In this document: piece after piece, positions 8,602 to 16,975 of the stretch | Layout of the letters: every line of letters starts with the position of its first letter | Numbering within the stretch: the first letter of the stretch is position 1 | DNA from: an uncultured Pelagibacteraceae bacterium | GTDB lineage: Bacteria > Pseudomonadota > Alphaproteobacteria > Pelagibacterales > Pelagibacteraceae | DNA: 64,000 bases | Direction of reading: 5' to 3' | Assembly: GCA_902520335.1 (NCBI GenBank) | Contig: CABYNS010000003.1 | Span: 62,001-126,000 of the forward strand | Made by a program: the position numbers and the translations under genes | The notes under the pieces: generated by a model | What the model saw: only the letters and a program-made list of their open reading frames with translations | Told to the model about the DNA's origin: nothing | The model's database searches: none

Positions 8602-10328
8602 ATATTATCTGGAGTAGATACTCCAACTATATTCATTCCAGATTTTACTACATTGGAAATAGCCTTAAGAAAAATCAATTTATCATCGGTTATTTTTTTT
8701 TGATCATTGATAAATCTTTTGTCTGGATTTTCCTTACCTAAATTCCAATATGAATGAAATAAAGAGGCTAATTCATATAAATAAGTCGGTATTCTATGCG
8801 GCTCAAGTTTATTACAAGATACATCAATACACTTGGGCCATTCAGATAATTTTTTTAAGATTTTTATTTCATCTTTTGAATATTCAAAATCGTACTTAGT
8901 AATATCTAGATCTGAATTTAAATTTTTACCAAGATGTCTATATACTGAACATATTCTTGCGTAACAGTATTGAACGTAATAAAGGGGGTTATCTTTTGAT
9001 TTTTCTATAACGTTATCAAAATCAAAATCAAGTTCAACATCACTACTTCGATTTAGCATTATGAATCTTGTTGCATCTTTTCCTACCTCATTAATTAAAT
9101 CATCTATAGTTATATAGTCCCCTTTTCTTTTAGACATTTTAAAGGGTTTCCTATCTTTAATAAGTTTAACAAGTTGGCTAACTTTACAAATTAATCTATC
9201 TTTAGAGTTTGTTAAAGCTTCAACAGATGATGAAATTCTTTTTATATAACCAGCATGATCTGCACCTAAAATATTAATAAGCCTATCAAATTTTCTGTCT
9301 AATTTATTTTTGTGGTATGCAACATCACTTGCAAAATAAGTCCAAGCACCATCAGATTTTTGTAACGCTCTATCTTTGTCATCTCCAAAATCGGTTGATC
9401 GAAAAAGCAACTGCTCTCGCTCAACCCAATTACTGTCATCTTCACCTGCGGGTGCCTTTATTTTTCCTTTATAAACAAATTTGTTTTTTTGAAGAAACTC
9501 AACAACTTTTTCCACTTCTTGATTTTCAACTAATTTCTTTTCACTGACAAAGTTATCATGATTAATACCAAGACTTTTAAGATTACTTTTGATTAATTTT
9601 AATGCCTCGTTAATAGCTAAAGAGGTCAATTCTTGAGATATTTTGTCAAAATTTTTAAAATCAATGTTTTTATTTGAGTTTAAAATATTTTGAGCAAAGT
9701 CAATTAGATAGTCTCCAGGATATAAATCTTCATTATCTATTGGAAAAGGTTCATTAAAAGAAATCTCTCTTATTCTATAATAAACTGACTTTGTAAAATT
9801 TATAATCTGATTACCATAATCGTTTATATAATACTCTTTTGTAACTTTATTATTATTAAATAATAAAAGATTAGCCATCACATCGCCTAATATTGCTCCT
9901 CTGCAATGACCAACATGTAAAGGACCAGTTGGATTAGCAGATACAAATTCTATTAGGTAATTTCTTTTAATATTTTTATTTGTTCCAAAAGATTTAGAAT
10001 TTTTAATCACCTCTTTAATAAAATTTGTCCAAAAAATAGGTTTAAATTTAATGTTAATAAAACCAGGTTTTACAACTGATATGTCCTCAATAAACTTATC
10101 TTCTTTTTTGATTTTTTCTGCCAAAATTGAAGCCAGATCTGATGGAGATTTATTATTAATCTTAGAAAGGACCATGGCTACATTAGTAGAAATATCACTA
10201 TCAAATTTTGAAGGTGGAATTTCTGCAGTTATCCCGTTAAGTGAATCTGGTAGAATTAAATCTCCGTTTGAGGAGAGTGTTGAAAGAATTTCTTTTATTT
10301 TATCTAAATACTGTTCAAAAATATTCAT
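8598..10328 (-). CDS. argS: Arginyl-tRNA synthetase
   Basis: A class I synthetase of 576 residues that charges tRNA-Arg. It has an N-terminal Add1 domain for tRNA D-loop recognition, the HIGH-type motif in NPTGPLHVGHCRGA near residue 130, and the KMSK-type motif as FKMSKRKGDY around residue 390, followed by the DALR anticodon-binding domain. It lies downstream of dgt with a 4-base overlap and is followed by the small membrane protein and nagZ. Confidence 0.97.
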   Translation of the reverse strand: MNIFEQYLDKIKEILSTLSSNGDLILPDSLNGITAEIPPSKFDSDISTNVAMVLSKINNKSPSDLASILAEKIKKEDKFIEDISVVKPGFINIKFKPIFWTNFIKEVIKNSKSFGTNKNIKRNYLIEFVSANPTGPLHVGHCRGAILGDVMANLLLFNNNKVTKEYYINDYGNQIINFTKSVYYRIREISFNEPFPIDNEDLYPGDYLIDFAQNILNSNKNIDFKNFDKISQELTSLAINEALKLIKSNLKSLGINHDNFVSEKKLVENQEVEKVVEFLQKNKFVYKGKIKAPAGEDDSNWVEREQLLFRSTDFGDDKDRALQKSDGAWTYFASDVAYHKNKLDRKFDRLINILGADHAGYIKRISSSVEALTNSKDRLICKVSQLVKLIKDRKPFKMSKRKGDYITIDDLINEVGKDATRFIMLNRSSDVELDFDFDNVIEKSKDNPLYYVQYCYARICSVYRHLGKNLNSDLDITKYDFEYSKDEIKILKKLSEWPKCIDVSCNKLEPHRIPTYLYELASLFHSYWNLGKENPDKRFINDQKKITDDKLIFLKAISNVVKSGMNIVGVSTPDNM

Positions 10329-11443
10329 TTAAAATTTTTGTGAAGGTTAATTGCATATCTGTCAGTCATTCCTGATATAAAATCTGAAATTGCTCTGTAT
10401 TTATTCTTTGAGAGATGATTTTTTGAAATAAATTTTTTAGGGTTTTTTTGTATTTTATTAAACAGTTTTTTAATTATTAATTTGCCATTATCATTTTTTT
10501 TTAGAACTAATTTATTATTATACATCTTTGTTTTTAAAAAAAATCTTATTTCATTTACAGAATCTTTGACTTTTTCAGAAAAATCTACCATTGTTAGATT
10601 TGCTTTAGTAATATCTTTATAATTTTTTATTTTGTTAATCTTCAAATTGGTTTTGGTATTTTTAATTAAATCTCTAATCATTTGATCAATAGAATCTCTT
10701 ATAATCTGATATGTTGCAATTTTATAGTTTTGTTTGTTTATCTTTTTTTTATATTTTTTGTAAATATCTTTAAAAAAGTTAATTTCAATTAACTCCTCTA
10801 GTTTAAATAAATTTGCATTTATACCATCTTGAATGTCATGATTGTTATAAGCTATATCATCTGAAATAGCTGATACTTGAGCCTCTAATGATGGATAAGT
10901 CTGAAAATTAATCTTATTATTGAACTTTTTTACACCAATTAGACTGTCAACCAAATCTAATTCGTAAATTGGACCATTATGCTTAAGCAATCCCTCTAAG
11001 GTTTCAATTGAAAGATTTAATCCACTATACTTAAGATATTTATTCTCCAAAAACATAACCACACGAAGAGTTTGTAAATTATGATCAAAGCCTCCATAAT
11101 CTTCCATACATTCATTAAGAGAGTCCTCACCAGCATGACCAAAAGGTGGGTGACCCAAATCATGTGCCAAACTTAAGGTCTCAGCTAGATCTTCATTTAA
11201 TTCAAGATATCTTGCAATAGATCTTGCAATTTGAGCAACTTCCATAGAATGAGTTAATCTTGTTCTGTAATGATCACCTTCTGTATTAACAAATACTTGT
11301 GTCTTGTGTTTGAGCCTTCGAAATGAGGCGCTGTGAACTATTCGATCTCTATCTCTTTGAAATGGCGGTCTATATTTTGATACAGATTCTTTGAATATTC
11401 TTCCTTTACTTTTGTTAAGAGCAATCTTTAAGTATTTTTTCAT
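10325..11443 (-). CDS. dgt: Deoxyguanosinetriphosphate triphosphohydrolase-like protein
   Basis: An HD-domain dNTP triphosphohydrolase that removes triphosphate from dNTPs to control pool size. The 372 residues contain the metal-binding His and Asp residues: HSASFRRLKHKTQVF, then RLTHSMEVAQIARSIA, and the HD pair in LAHDLGHPPFGHAGED (about residues 88-103). It is the first gene of the dgt-argS-nagZ-scpAB run and is divergent from erpA across a 50-base gap that must hold both promoters. Length fits the shorter class of Dgt proteins. Confidence 0.93.
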   Translation of the reverse strand: MKKYLKIALNKSKGRIFKESVSKYRPPFQRDRDRIVHSASFRRLKHKTQVFVNTEGDHYRTRLTHSMEVAQIARSIARYLELNEDLAETLSLAHDLGHPPFGHAGEDSLNECMEDYGGFDHNLQTLRVVMFLENKYLKYSGLNLSIETLEGLLKHNGPIYELDLVDSLIGVKKFNNKINFQTYPSLEAQVSAISDDIAYNNHDIQDGINANLFKLEELIEINFFKDIYKKYKKKINKQNYKIATYQIIRDSIDQMIRDLIKNTKTNLKINKIKNYKDITKANLTMVDFSEKVKDSVNEIRFFLKTKMYNNKLVLKKNDNGKLIIKKLFNKIQKNPKKFISKNHLSKNKYRAISDFISGMTDRYAINLHKNFK

Positions 11444-11493
11444 CCTTTAAAATTAAAATTTAAGTATTATATTAGTAATACCAGTGATCAATA

Positions 11494-11811
11494 ATGATTA
11501 AAGAAATTAAATTTACTGATAAGGCTCTAAAACAGATCAATGTTTTGCTGTCTAAAAAAGACAAAGGGTCGTTTTTTAGAATCGCTATCAAAGGTGGTGG
11601 TTGCTCAGGCTTTCAATATGAATTTACTTTTGATCAAGAAAAAGCAGCAGATGATTTAAATTATGAAAATATATTGATAGATAAAACGTCTGCAGATTTA
11701 TTAAAAGGATCAGAAATAGACTATGTTTCTGAATTAATTGGTGAACAATTCAAAATAACTAATCCGCAAACCAAATCTTCTTGTGGTTGTGGTGTTTCGT
11801 TTTCTCTTTAA
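11494..11811 (+). CDS. erpA: Iron-sulfur cluster insertion protein, ErpA/IscA family
   Basis: A 105-residue A-type carrier that passes Fe-S clusters to target enzymes. The three cluster ligands of the family are present: C37 in GGGCSGF, and C97 and C99 in SSCGCGVSF. Its single location beside dgt and xth is the usual alphaproteobacterial ErpA context. The client LipA is also encoded in this window (54791-55723). The stop codon overlaps the xth start by one base. Confidence 0.92.
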   Translation: MIKEIKFTDKALKQINVLLSKKDKGSFFRIAIKGGGCSGFQYEFTFDQEKAADDLNYENILIDKTSADLLKGSEIDYVSELIGEQFKITNPQTKSSCGCGVSFSL

Positions 11812-12587
11812 TGATTATTTCCTCGTGGAATGTAAATTCTGTTCGAGCACGTATTGAAAATATCAAAAGTTATCTTCTCAAGTACAAACCTGATGTTGTG
11901 ATGATGCAAGAAATTAAAACCGAGGATGTAAACTTTCCCTATGACGATTTTTCCTCAATGGACTATGAAAGTCATGTATTTGGTCAAAAAAGTTATAATG
12001 GTGTTGCTATTATTTCAAAAGGAAAATTAAAAAATATCAAAACAGACTTAATCAAAGATAAGTTAAAACAATCAAGAATAATCTCAGCTGAACTTGAACA
12101 CAAAAAGAAAAATATTCAATTAATCAATATTTATACGCCAAATGGTAATCCTGTTGATACTGAAAAATACGATTACAAAAAAAAATGGCTCAATGATTTA
12201 ATTAAACAATTAAAAGCTTTAACTAAAAAAAATCAAAATATAATTCTTGGTGGTGATTTTAACATTATTCCTGCAGCCGAGGATGTCTATAATCCAAAAA
12301 GCTTTGAAGATGATGCTCTATTTAGATTAGAAATAAGAAAAAAATTAAGAGAAATGATTAATCTAGGATTTAATGATGTGTATAGACATTTTAATGAAAC
12401 CAAAGAAGGATATACTTTTTGGGATTACATGAGAGGTGCATGGCAAAAAAATAATGGAATGAGAATAGATCACTTTTTAGTTTCAAATTCTTTAATAGAC
12501 CAAGTTAAAGGAATTAATATTAATAAAGATCCAAGAGGCCGTGAAAAACCATCAGACCATACCCCAATAGAAATTACTTTAGCTTAA
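11811..12587 (+). CDS. xth: Exodeoxyribonuclease III
   Basis: An AP endonuclease / 3'-5' exonuclease of the EEP fold that acts in base-excision repair. The 258 residues begin MIISSWNVNSVRARI and carry the catalytic set: MMQEIKTED (metal-binding Glu), GGDFNIIP (Asp and Asn), and the C-terminal SDHTPI (Asp-His pair). The frame is open 10 codons further upstream inside erpA, but the ATG at 11811 forms a TAATG junction and matches the family N-terminus. The 3' end overlaps the convergent dehydrogenase gene by 9 bases. Confidence 0.95.
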   Translation: MIISSWNVNSVRARIENIKSYLLKYKPDVVMMQEIKTEDVNFPYDDFSSMDYESHVFGQKSYNGVAIISKGKLKNIKTDLIKDKLKQSRIISAELEHKKKNIQLINIYTPNGNPVDTEKYDYKKKWLNDLIKQLKALTKKNQNIILGGDFNIIPAAEDVYNPKSFEDDALFRLEIRKKLREMINLGFNDVYRHFNETKEGYTFWDYMRGAWQKNNGMRIDHFLVSNSLIDQVKGININKDPRGREKPSDHTPIEITLA

Positions 12588-13577
12588 AGATTTTATTTTA
12601 TTAACCAACTCTTCATTAATATTTCGAGGGCCCTTATCTAATCTATTTTTATGTCTTCTCTCTCCTGGAAGTCTAACTCCTTCGAATGATTTCATTTTAT
12701 TAAAAAATTCATCAGCGTGTTTTTGCCAATCGGTTCCTGAAGTTTTGTCAGGTGAGATTGCGAGAATGAATTCTCCACCACTAGGAGGTCCGCCGTCATT
12801 ATTATCTTTTGCAGCTGTCTCAAAGCTAAAATTATCACCAACTAATGCGCCAGCCATTAATTCTACCATCATTGCTATTGCAGAACCTTTATATCCCCCA
12901 AAAGGAAGTAGCACACCACCATCAGCTATTGCTCCTGGATCGGTTGTTTCTTTACCATCTTTAGTTAAACCAGTTCCAAGTGGAACTTTATGCCCTTCTC
13001 TTTTAGCAACTTGAACTTCACCCATGGCCATTGATGCAGTTGCCATATCGTAAACTACAGGAGTTTTTCCTGGTCGTGGCCAGGCAAAAGAAATTGGATT
13101 TGTTCCAAACAATGGTTTGATAGCTCCAGCGGGTGCTACAGCAGGCTTGTAGGATGTGCAAGCAAAGGCAACTAAACCTTCCTCTGCTAATTTTTCAGTC
13201 TCCGGCCACATCGCAGCCATATGATGAGAATTATTTATAGCAAGTACGGCCACTCCATTTTCTTTTGCAGCTTTTGCTAATTCAGGTAATCCTTTATTTA
13301 AAACTAAAGGGGCTAAACAATTATTCCCTTGAACTTTTATTACTGATGCTGAAATTTTTTTTACTTCAGGTTTTCCTTTACCATTAATTTTTCCGCTTTT
13401 TAAACCATTTACATATGCAGGCAACCTAAACAAACCATGAGATAAAGATCCATCTCTTTCAGCATTTCTTATTAAATCAGAGAGAATAGATGCTGTTTCA
13501 TCATCACAGCCATTAGCTAGTAAAGTCTTTTTAGCTAAATCAAAAATTTCATCTAATGTAAGGGAAACTGTACTCAT
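12579..13577 (-). CDS. Malate/L-lactate dehydrogenase (Ldh_2) family oxidoreductase
   Basis: A 332-residue NAD(P)-dependent dehydrogenase of the Ldh_2 family, whose members act on malate, lactate, ureidoglycolate, 2,3-diketogulonate or cyclic imino acids such as delta1-piperideine-2-carboxylate. The family catalytic stretch is seen as INNSHHMAAMWPETE, and the nucleotide-binding region includes FACTSYKPAVAP and FGTNPISFAWP. The substrate cannot be read from sequence alone. It is a single gene convergent with xth, and the gene after it (13592-14056) starts a separate Zur-linked unit. Confidence 0.88.
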   Translation of the reverse strand: MSTVSLTLDEIFDLAKKTLLANGCDDETASILSDLIRNAERDGSLSHGLFRLPAYVNGLKSGKINGKGKPEVKKISASVIKVQGNNCLAPLVLNKGLPELAKAAKENGVAVLAINNSHHMAAMWPETEKLAEEGLVAFACTSYKPAVAPAGAIKPLFGTNPISFAWPRPGKTPVVYDMATASMAMGEVQVAKREGHKVPLGTGLTKDGKETTDPGAIADGGVLLPFGGYKGSAIAMMVELMAGALVGDNFSFETAAKDNNDGGPPSGGEFILAISPDKTSGTDWQKHADEFFNKMKSFEGVRLPGERRHKNRLDKGPRNINEELVNKIKSLS

Positions 13578-13591
13578 CCCATTATTAGATA

Positions 13592-14056
13592 CTATCTATG
13601 TTTTTTTTTCAAATCTTTTTTTAGATCTTCGTGGTCACCAACTACTGTGTGATATCTGCTTTTTGTGACATATTTTTCTAAAAAAGGAACTGCTAATAAT
13701 GGAAGAAAACCACCTATAACAATTCCATATGCAGCACTTTTTAAATCTGGGTCAGCTAAAGCTGCTATAAAGTCTGCAATGATATGAGCTAAAACTATTC
13801 CAACGATACCAGCGATTGCACCATTAGAGAGAATTTTAAGAAATCTATTGATACTCCATCCAGTATAAAATCCAATTAAGGGTATTAATGTATGAATAAA
13901 ACCAAAAGTTGCTCCTCTTAAAATACTATGTTCTTCTATTAGTTCTTGCATAAAATGAAGAAACTCTGGTAATTCATGAGAATGACCTTCTGCTGCTCTT
14001 ACAAATGTAAAACCAAAAATACACATTGCTAAAGTAAAAAAACTTATTTTTTTCAT
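13592..14056 (-). CDS. Uncharacterised His-rich membrane protein next to zur
   Basis: A 154-residue protein with an apparent signal peptide (about residues 1-21), a short histidine-bearing segment EGHSHELPEFLHF (23-35), and about three further hydrophobic segments. Histidines lie near or in these helices (GFIHTLIPL, VLAHIIADF). It starts on the last base of the zur stop codon region, so zur and this gene are one transcript. The histidines and Zur linkage suggest a role in zinc or other divalent-metal handling. No znuABC genes are visible in this window. I do not recognise the family. Confidence 0.75.
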   Translation of the reverse strand: MKKISFFTLAMCIFGFTFVRAAEGHSHELPEFLHFMQELIEEHSILRGATFGFIHTLIPLIGFYTGWSINRFLKILSNGAIAGIVGIVLAHIIADFIAALADPDLKSAAYGIVIGGFLPLLAVPFLEKYVTKSRYHTVVGDHEDLKKDLKKKHR

Positions 14057-14421
14057 TAATTACACTCCTTACAAGTAGTTAAAACTTCCATATTAAACGT
14101 ATTAAAATCGTATTTTTTTAGGTTGTTTTTCTTAAATAAACTTTCAAAAAGACTTGATTTTAACTCTTCTGTATCCCCACATTTTTTACATATGGCGATT
14201 GCGGTGCTGTGATTTTTTGAATGTATATGATTGCACAGCATAAAAGTTTTTGTTTGATTAGATTTATGAATTCGTTCTTCCTCTATTAGGCTATCAAGAG
14301 CTCTATAAACCGTCATTGGTTGTGTTTTTTTAACTTTTTGAAGTTTATCTAATATCTCATATGCAGTTAAATGTTTTGATGATTTTTTAATAATATTAAA
14401 GACTAATTCCTTATTTGACAT
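14056..14421 (-). CDS. zur: Fur-family transcriptional regulator, likely Zur
   Basis: A 121-residue Fur-family repressor: an N-terminal winged helix (LTAYEILDKLQ ... PMTVYRALDSL) and a C-terminal metal-binding dimerisation domain with two CxxC pairs (CKKC at about residues 78-81 and CKEC at 117-120) and the HIHSKNH histidine cluster. The short dimerisation domain and the TAYEILD N-terminus fit the Zur branch better than Fur. A perfect 12-base palindrome overlaps its likely -10 region, which suggests autorepression. It is divergent from the membrane gene at 14479. Confidence 0.82.
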   Translation of the reverse strand: MSNKELVFNIIKKSSKHLTAYEILDKLQKVKKTQPMTVYRALDSLIEEERIHKSNQTKTFMLCNHIHSKNHSTAIAICKKCGDTEELKSSLFESLFKKNNLKKYDFNTFNMEVLTTCKECN

Positions 14422-14427
14422 ATTGTT

Positions 14428-14439
14428 ATGTTATAACAT
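14428..14439. promoter_or_regulatory. Palindromic operator, probable Zur box
   Basis: The perfect palindrome ATGTTATAACAT lies 7 bases before the zur start. It overlaps a possible zur promoter on the minus strand (TTGACA at 14455-14450, 16-base spacer, TAACAT at 14433-14428). On the plus strand a TATAAT at 14465-14470 lies just before the divergent membrane gene, so both genes could be controlled from here. Alphaproteobacterial Zur boxes are palindromes of the TGTTATA..TATAACA kind; the match is by eye only. Confidence 0.6.
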
Positions 14440-14478
14440 CACAACATTTTGTCAAGAATAATGATATAATTAATAACT

Positions 14479-14817
14479 GTGATTCTATTCATTACTAAAG
14501 TTGTTGGTGCTGCTCTAATTATTGCCTTTACAAGCTGGTTATCCGGGCAAAATCCGAAATTAGCTGGATTTATTATAGCTCTTCCACTTGTATCACTCAT
14601 AGCTATAGCTTTTTCCTACTATGAGCATAATGATATAGAAAAAACAATTATATTTACTAAAAGTATATTATTTGCTGTACCTGTAAGTTATTTATTTTTT
14701 TTACCCTTCTTTTTTGCAAAATCTTTAAATATGAATTTCTTGATGATTTATGGCGCAGGCATAGGATTATTAATTATTGGTTTCTTTATCCATAAATATA
14801 TAACTAATTTTCTCTGA
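14479..14817 (+). CDS. Small four-helix membrane protein divergent from zur
   Basis: A 112-residue, highly hydrophobic protein with about four transmembrane helices. It contains the motif SWLSGQNPKLAGFIIALPLVS, split across helices 1 and 2, and resembles the DUF3147-type small membrane proteins; that assignment is tentative. Translation starts at GTG (14479). A TATAAT sits at 14465-14470, so the transcript would start only two or three bases before the codon, consistent with a leaderless mRNA. The shared control region with zur suggests a role in metal homeostasis. Confidence 0.7.
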   Translation: MILFITKVVGAALIIAFTSWLSGQNPKLAGFIIALPLVSLIAIAFSYYEHNDIEKTIIFTKSILFAVPVSYLFFLPFFFAKSLNMNFLMIYGAGIGLLIIGFFIHKYITNFL

Positions 14818-14838
14818 TACTGTTACTTTTTAATATAT

Positions 14839-14856
14839 TTGTAACATTAGTGTAAT
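14839..14856 (+). promoter_or_regulatory. Pho-box-like direct repeat before the arsenic operon
   Basis: Two heptamers, TTGTAAC (14839-14845) and GTGTAAT (14850-14856), repeat with an 11-base period, the spacing of a PhoB binding site. They closely match the pair GTGTAAC/CTGTAAT in front of pstS in the same orientation. The following SD (AAAGGA, 14866-14871) and ATG (14878) leave little room for a classical -10 after the box. The TGTAAT itself could instead be a -10. The call is therefore tentative. Confidence 0.4.
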
Positions 14857-14877
14857 AATTAATAAAAAGGATAAAAT

Positions 14878-15099
14878 ATGTTTATAAAAAAATATCTAAA
14901 GTGGATTAGTACGTTTTTAGTTTTAGTAGGAATACTTCTTACAAATTTAAATATATATCCATTAAATATATATTTTCATGGATTAGGAGTTGTTGGATGG
15001 ACTATAGCTGGATTTATGAGCAAAGATAAAGCGATACTAACAAACTTTGGATTACAAATTCCATTATTTGTTATTGGAATTTATAAGATTATTTTTTAA
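14878..15099 (+). CDS. Small membrane protein of the arsenic operon
   Basis: A 73-residue protein with two or three hydrophobic helices (about residues 10-24, 31-47 and 56-72). A good Shine-Dalgarno AAAGGA lies 6 bases before the ATG. Its stop codon is immediately followed by the arsC start, so it is co-translated with arsC. I do not recognise the family. Position implies a role linked to arsenate or arsenite handling, which is inference only. Confidence 0.72.
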   Translation: MFIKKYLKWISTFLVLVGILLTNLNIYPLNIYFHGLGVVGWTIAGFMSKDKAILTNFGLQIPLFVIGIYKIIF

Positions 15100-15531
15100 A
15101 TGAAGAATATATTGTTTGTTTGCACAGGTAATTCAGCAAGAAGTATTATTGCTGAAAGTATAATAAATAACGAGTATGACGATATGTATAAAGGTTTTAG
15201 TGCTGGGAGTAATCCAACGGGAAAAGTTAATGAAGATGTGAAGAATTATTTATTATCAAAACATTATGATATTTCAAACTATAGTTCTAAAAATTTTAAT
15301 GTATTTATTAATAATCAGATAAAAATGGATTATGTTGTTACAGTTTGTAATAATGCCAATAACGAAGTCTGCCCTATTTGGCCAAATAAAGATCAGATAA
15401 TTCATTGGGATATAGAGGATCCTGTTAAATTACTTAATGAAACAAATGATTTAAATAAAAAAGACGAAATAATTGAAAAAGTTTACAATAATATTCATAA
15501 TAAAATAAAGGAACTAATGAATGAAAAATAA
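15100..15531 (+). CDS. arsC: Arsenate reductase, low-molecular-weight phosphatase fold
   Basis: A 143-residue cytoplasmic enzyme that reduces arsenate to arsenite using a cascade of three cysteines. The P-loop CTGNSARS starts with nucleophile C8, and the resolving cysteines C83 and C91 are in VVTVCNNANNEVCPIWP. HWDIEDP near residue 107 is the usual downstream motif with the catalytic Asp. This is the thioredoxin-coupled branch. It starts right after the small membrane protein and overlaps the aquaporin gene by 11 bases, so the arsenite made could leave through that channel. Confidence 0.92.
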   Translation: MKNILFVCTGNSARSIIAESIINNEYDDMYKGFSAGSNPTGKVNEDVKNYLLSKHYDISNYSSKNFNVFINNQIKMDYVVTVCNNANNEVCPIWPNKDQIIHWDIEDPVKLLNETNDLNKKDEIIEKVYNNIHNKIKELMNEK

Positions 15532-16180
15532 AAGTCGTTATTTTCTTGCTGAACTATTAGGCAGTTGTTTTTTAGTAATGATTATTGTTGGTTCAGGTTT
15601 AATGGCAGAAAACTTAACTGATGATATTGCTGTGATGTTAATTGCAAACACAATAGCAACAGGAGCAGGTTTATTTGTTCTTATAACAGTTTTTGCTGAT
15701 GTATCAGGAGCTCATTTTAATCCATTTGTAAGTATCGCAATGACAATAACAGGCAAATTAAAAAGGAAACTATTACCCTTTTATATTATTGCTCAATTGG
15801 TTGGTTGCTTGATTGGTGTTGGTTTAGCTAATTTCTTTTTTGAACATGAAATTTATGAATTATCTACTAAGTCAAGAGATGGGATTTATATACTAACATC
15901 TGAAGTGATAGCAACATTAGGACTTATAGTGATAATTTTTGGGTCTATGAAGTCAGGTAAAATTGCTGTTGCTGCTAGTGTTGGGCTTTATATTACTGCT
16001 GGTTATTGGTTTACCTCTTCAACTTCTTTTGCAAATCCAGCTGTTGCAATTGCTAGAACATTTACAGAGTCTTTTACAGGTATTAGTTATCTAAATACTC
16101 CTTATTATATTATAGCTGAGCTTGTAGGAATGTTAATTGCTGTATTTATTGCTAAAAAGTTATTTTTAGAGAAAAATTGA
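15521..16180 (+). CDS. Aquaporin-family channel, probable arsenite exit (AqpS-like)
   Basis: A 219-residue MIP-family channel with six hydrophobic segments and the two pore half-helices. The second is a normal NPA (172-174), while the first reads NPF (67-69) in SGAHFNPFVSIAM. The arginine after the second motif (VAIAR) is kept. In Sinorhizobium the linked AqpS channel lets arsenite produced by ArsC diffuse out, and the overlap with arsC here supports the same division of labour. The altered first NPA may widen or change selectivity. Confidence 0.85.
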   Translation: MKNKSRYFLAELLGSCFLVMIIVGSGLMAENLTDDIAVMLIANTIATGAGLFVLITVFADVSGAHFNPFVSIAMTITGKLKRKLLPFYIIAQLVGCLIGVGLANFFFEHEIYELSTKSRDGIYILTSEVIATLGLIVIIFGSMKSGKIAVAASVGLYITAGYWFTSSTSFANPAVAIARTFTESFTGISYLNTPYYIIAELVGMLIAVFIAKKLFLEKN

Positions 16181-16668
16181 AGAATATAAAACTTACCAAT
16201 CGAATAAGTTTAATTAACAAAAAATTTAGGAAAAAAGAATTTTATCATTATCTCAAAACTTCTAATCTTTCATTAGTAATACCTAAGATTAAAGACAAAT
16301 ATATAGTAGTTTCCCAAAAAAGAGTTCCAATTAATAAAATTAATTATGAGTTTCCTTCTGGCATAGTAGAAAAAAAAGAAACAACTCTGCAATCAGCTCA
16401 TAAAGAATTAAAAGAAGAAACAGGATATAAATCAAGATCAAAATTGAGTAAAATTATAACTTTTTATACTGAGCCTGGACGACTAACCACTAAAATAACT
16501 GGTTATTACACAAAAAACTTAATTAAAATTTCGACTCCAGAAAAAGGTATTAAAATTCATCTATTTAATCAAAGAGACATATTTAAATTAATATTAAACC
16601 AAAAATTCAATAATAGTTCTCATATAGCAATGTTTTTATATCTAATAACAAATATTAAAAATCGATAA
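16177..16668 (+). CDS. Nudix hydrolase
   Basis: A 163-residue Nudix-fold protein with the box G-x5-E-x7-KEL-x-EE-x-GY at about residues 60-82 (GIVEKKE ... HKELKEETGY). The usual Arg of REU is Lys here, a tolerated change. Members hydrolyse nucleoside diphosphates linked to another group, such as ADP-ribose; the substrate is not evident, although the ExEPG-like TEPGRLT after the box recalls ADP-ribose pyrophosphatases. Translation appears to start at TTG (16177) inside the aquaporin stop region, with AGAG upstream. It is the last gene of the arsC unit. Confidence 0.82.
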   Translation: MKNIKLTNRISLINKKFRKKEFYHYLKTSNLSLVIPKIKDKYIVVSQKRVPINKINYEFPSGIVEKKETTLQSAHKELKEETGYKSRSKLSKIITFYTEPGRLTTKITGYYTKNLIKISTPEKGIKIHLFNQRDIFKLILNQKFNNSSHIAMFLYLITNIKNR

Positions 16669-16747
16669 ACTACAGGTTGTATCAAATTAACTTTCAGATT
16701 TATGAATTATGTGATTAAATTAATCATCTAAAAATTTGGAGGTAGAA

Positions 16748-16957
16748 ATGGGAAAAAAATTAAAAAAAAATGAGAAGAAAAAAACAAAAATCTTAAAAGC
16801 AATTGATAGACTGAAAAATAAAATCACGGCTAAAGAAAAAAAATTGTCAAAAGTTAATATTAAAATTGCGGGTTTAGAAAAAAAGGTTGCAGAAAAAAAA
16901 GCAAAAAGACATGCTAAGAAGGATGCAGAGCAGTCTCCTGCATCTATAAATAATTAA
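16748..16957 (+). CDS. Lysine-rich small coiled-coil protein
   Basis: A 69-residue protein of which about one third is lysine (23 K), with heptad-like hydrophobic positions (ILKAIDRLKNKI, LSKVNIKIAGLEKKV) that suggest a single long coiled coil. It has no membrane segment. The ATG at 16748 is chosen over an in-frame TTG at 16736 because the near-perfect Shine-Dalgarno GGAGG (16738-16742) sits 5 bases before it; this is one of the strongest ribosome binding sites seen in the window. The basic charge suggests nucleic-acid or polyanion binding, but the function is unknown. Confidence 0.7.
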   Translation: MGKKLKKNEKKKTKILKAIDRLKNKITAKEKKLSKVNIKIAGLEKKVAEKKAKRHAKKDAEQSPASINN

Positions 16958-16975
16958 TTCCAGATAATCTTACTC

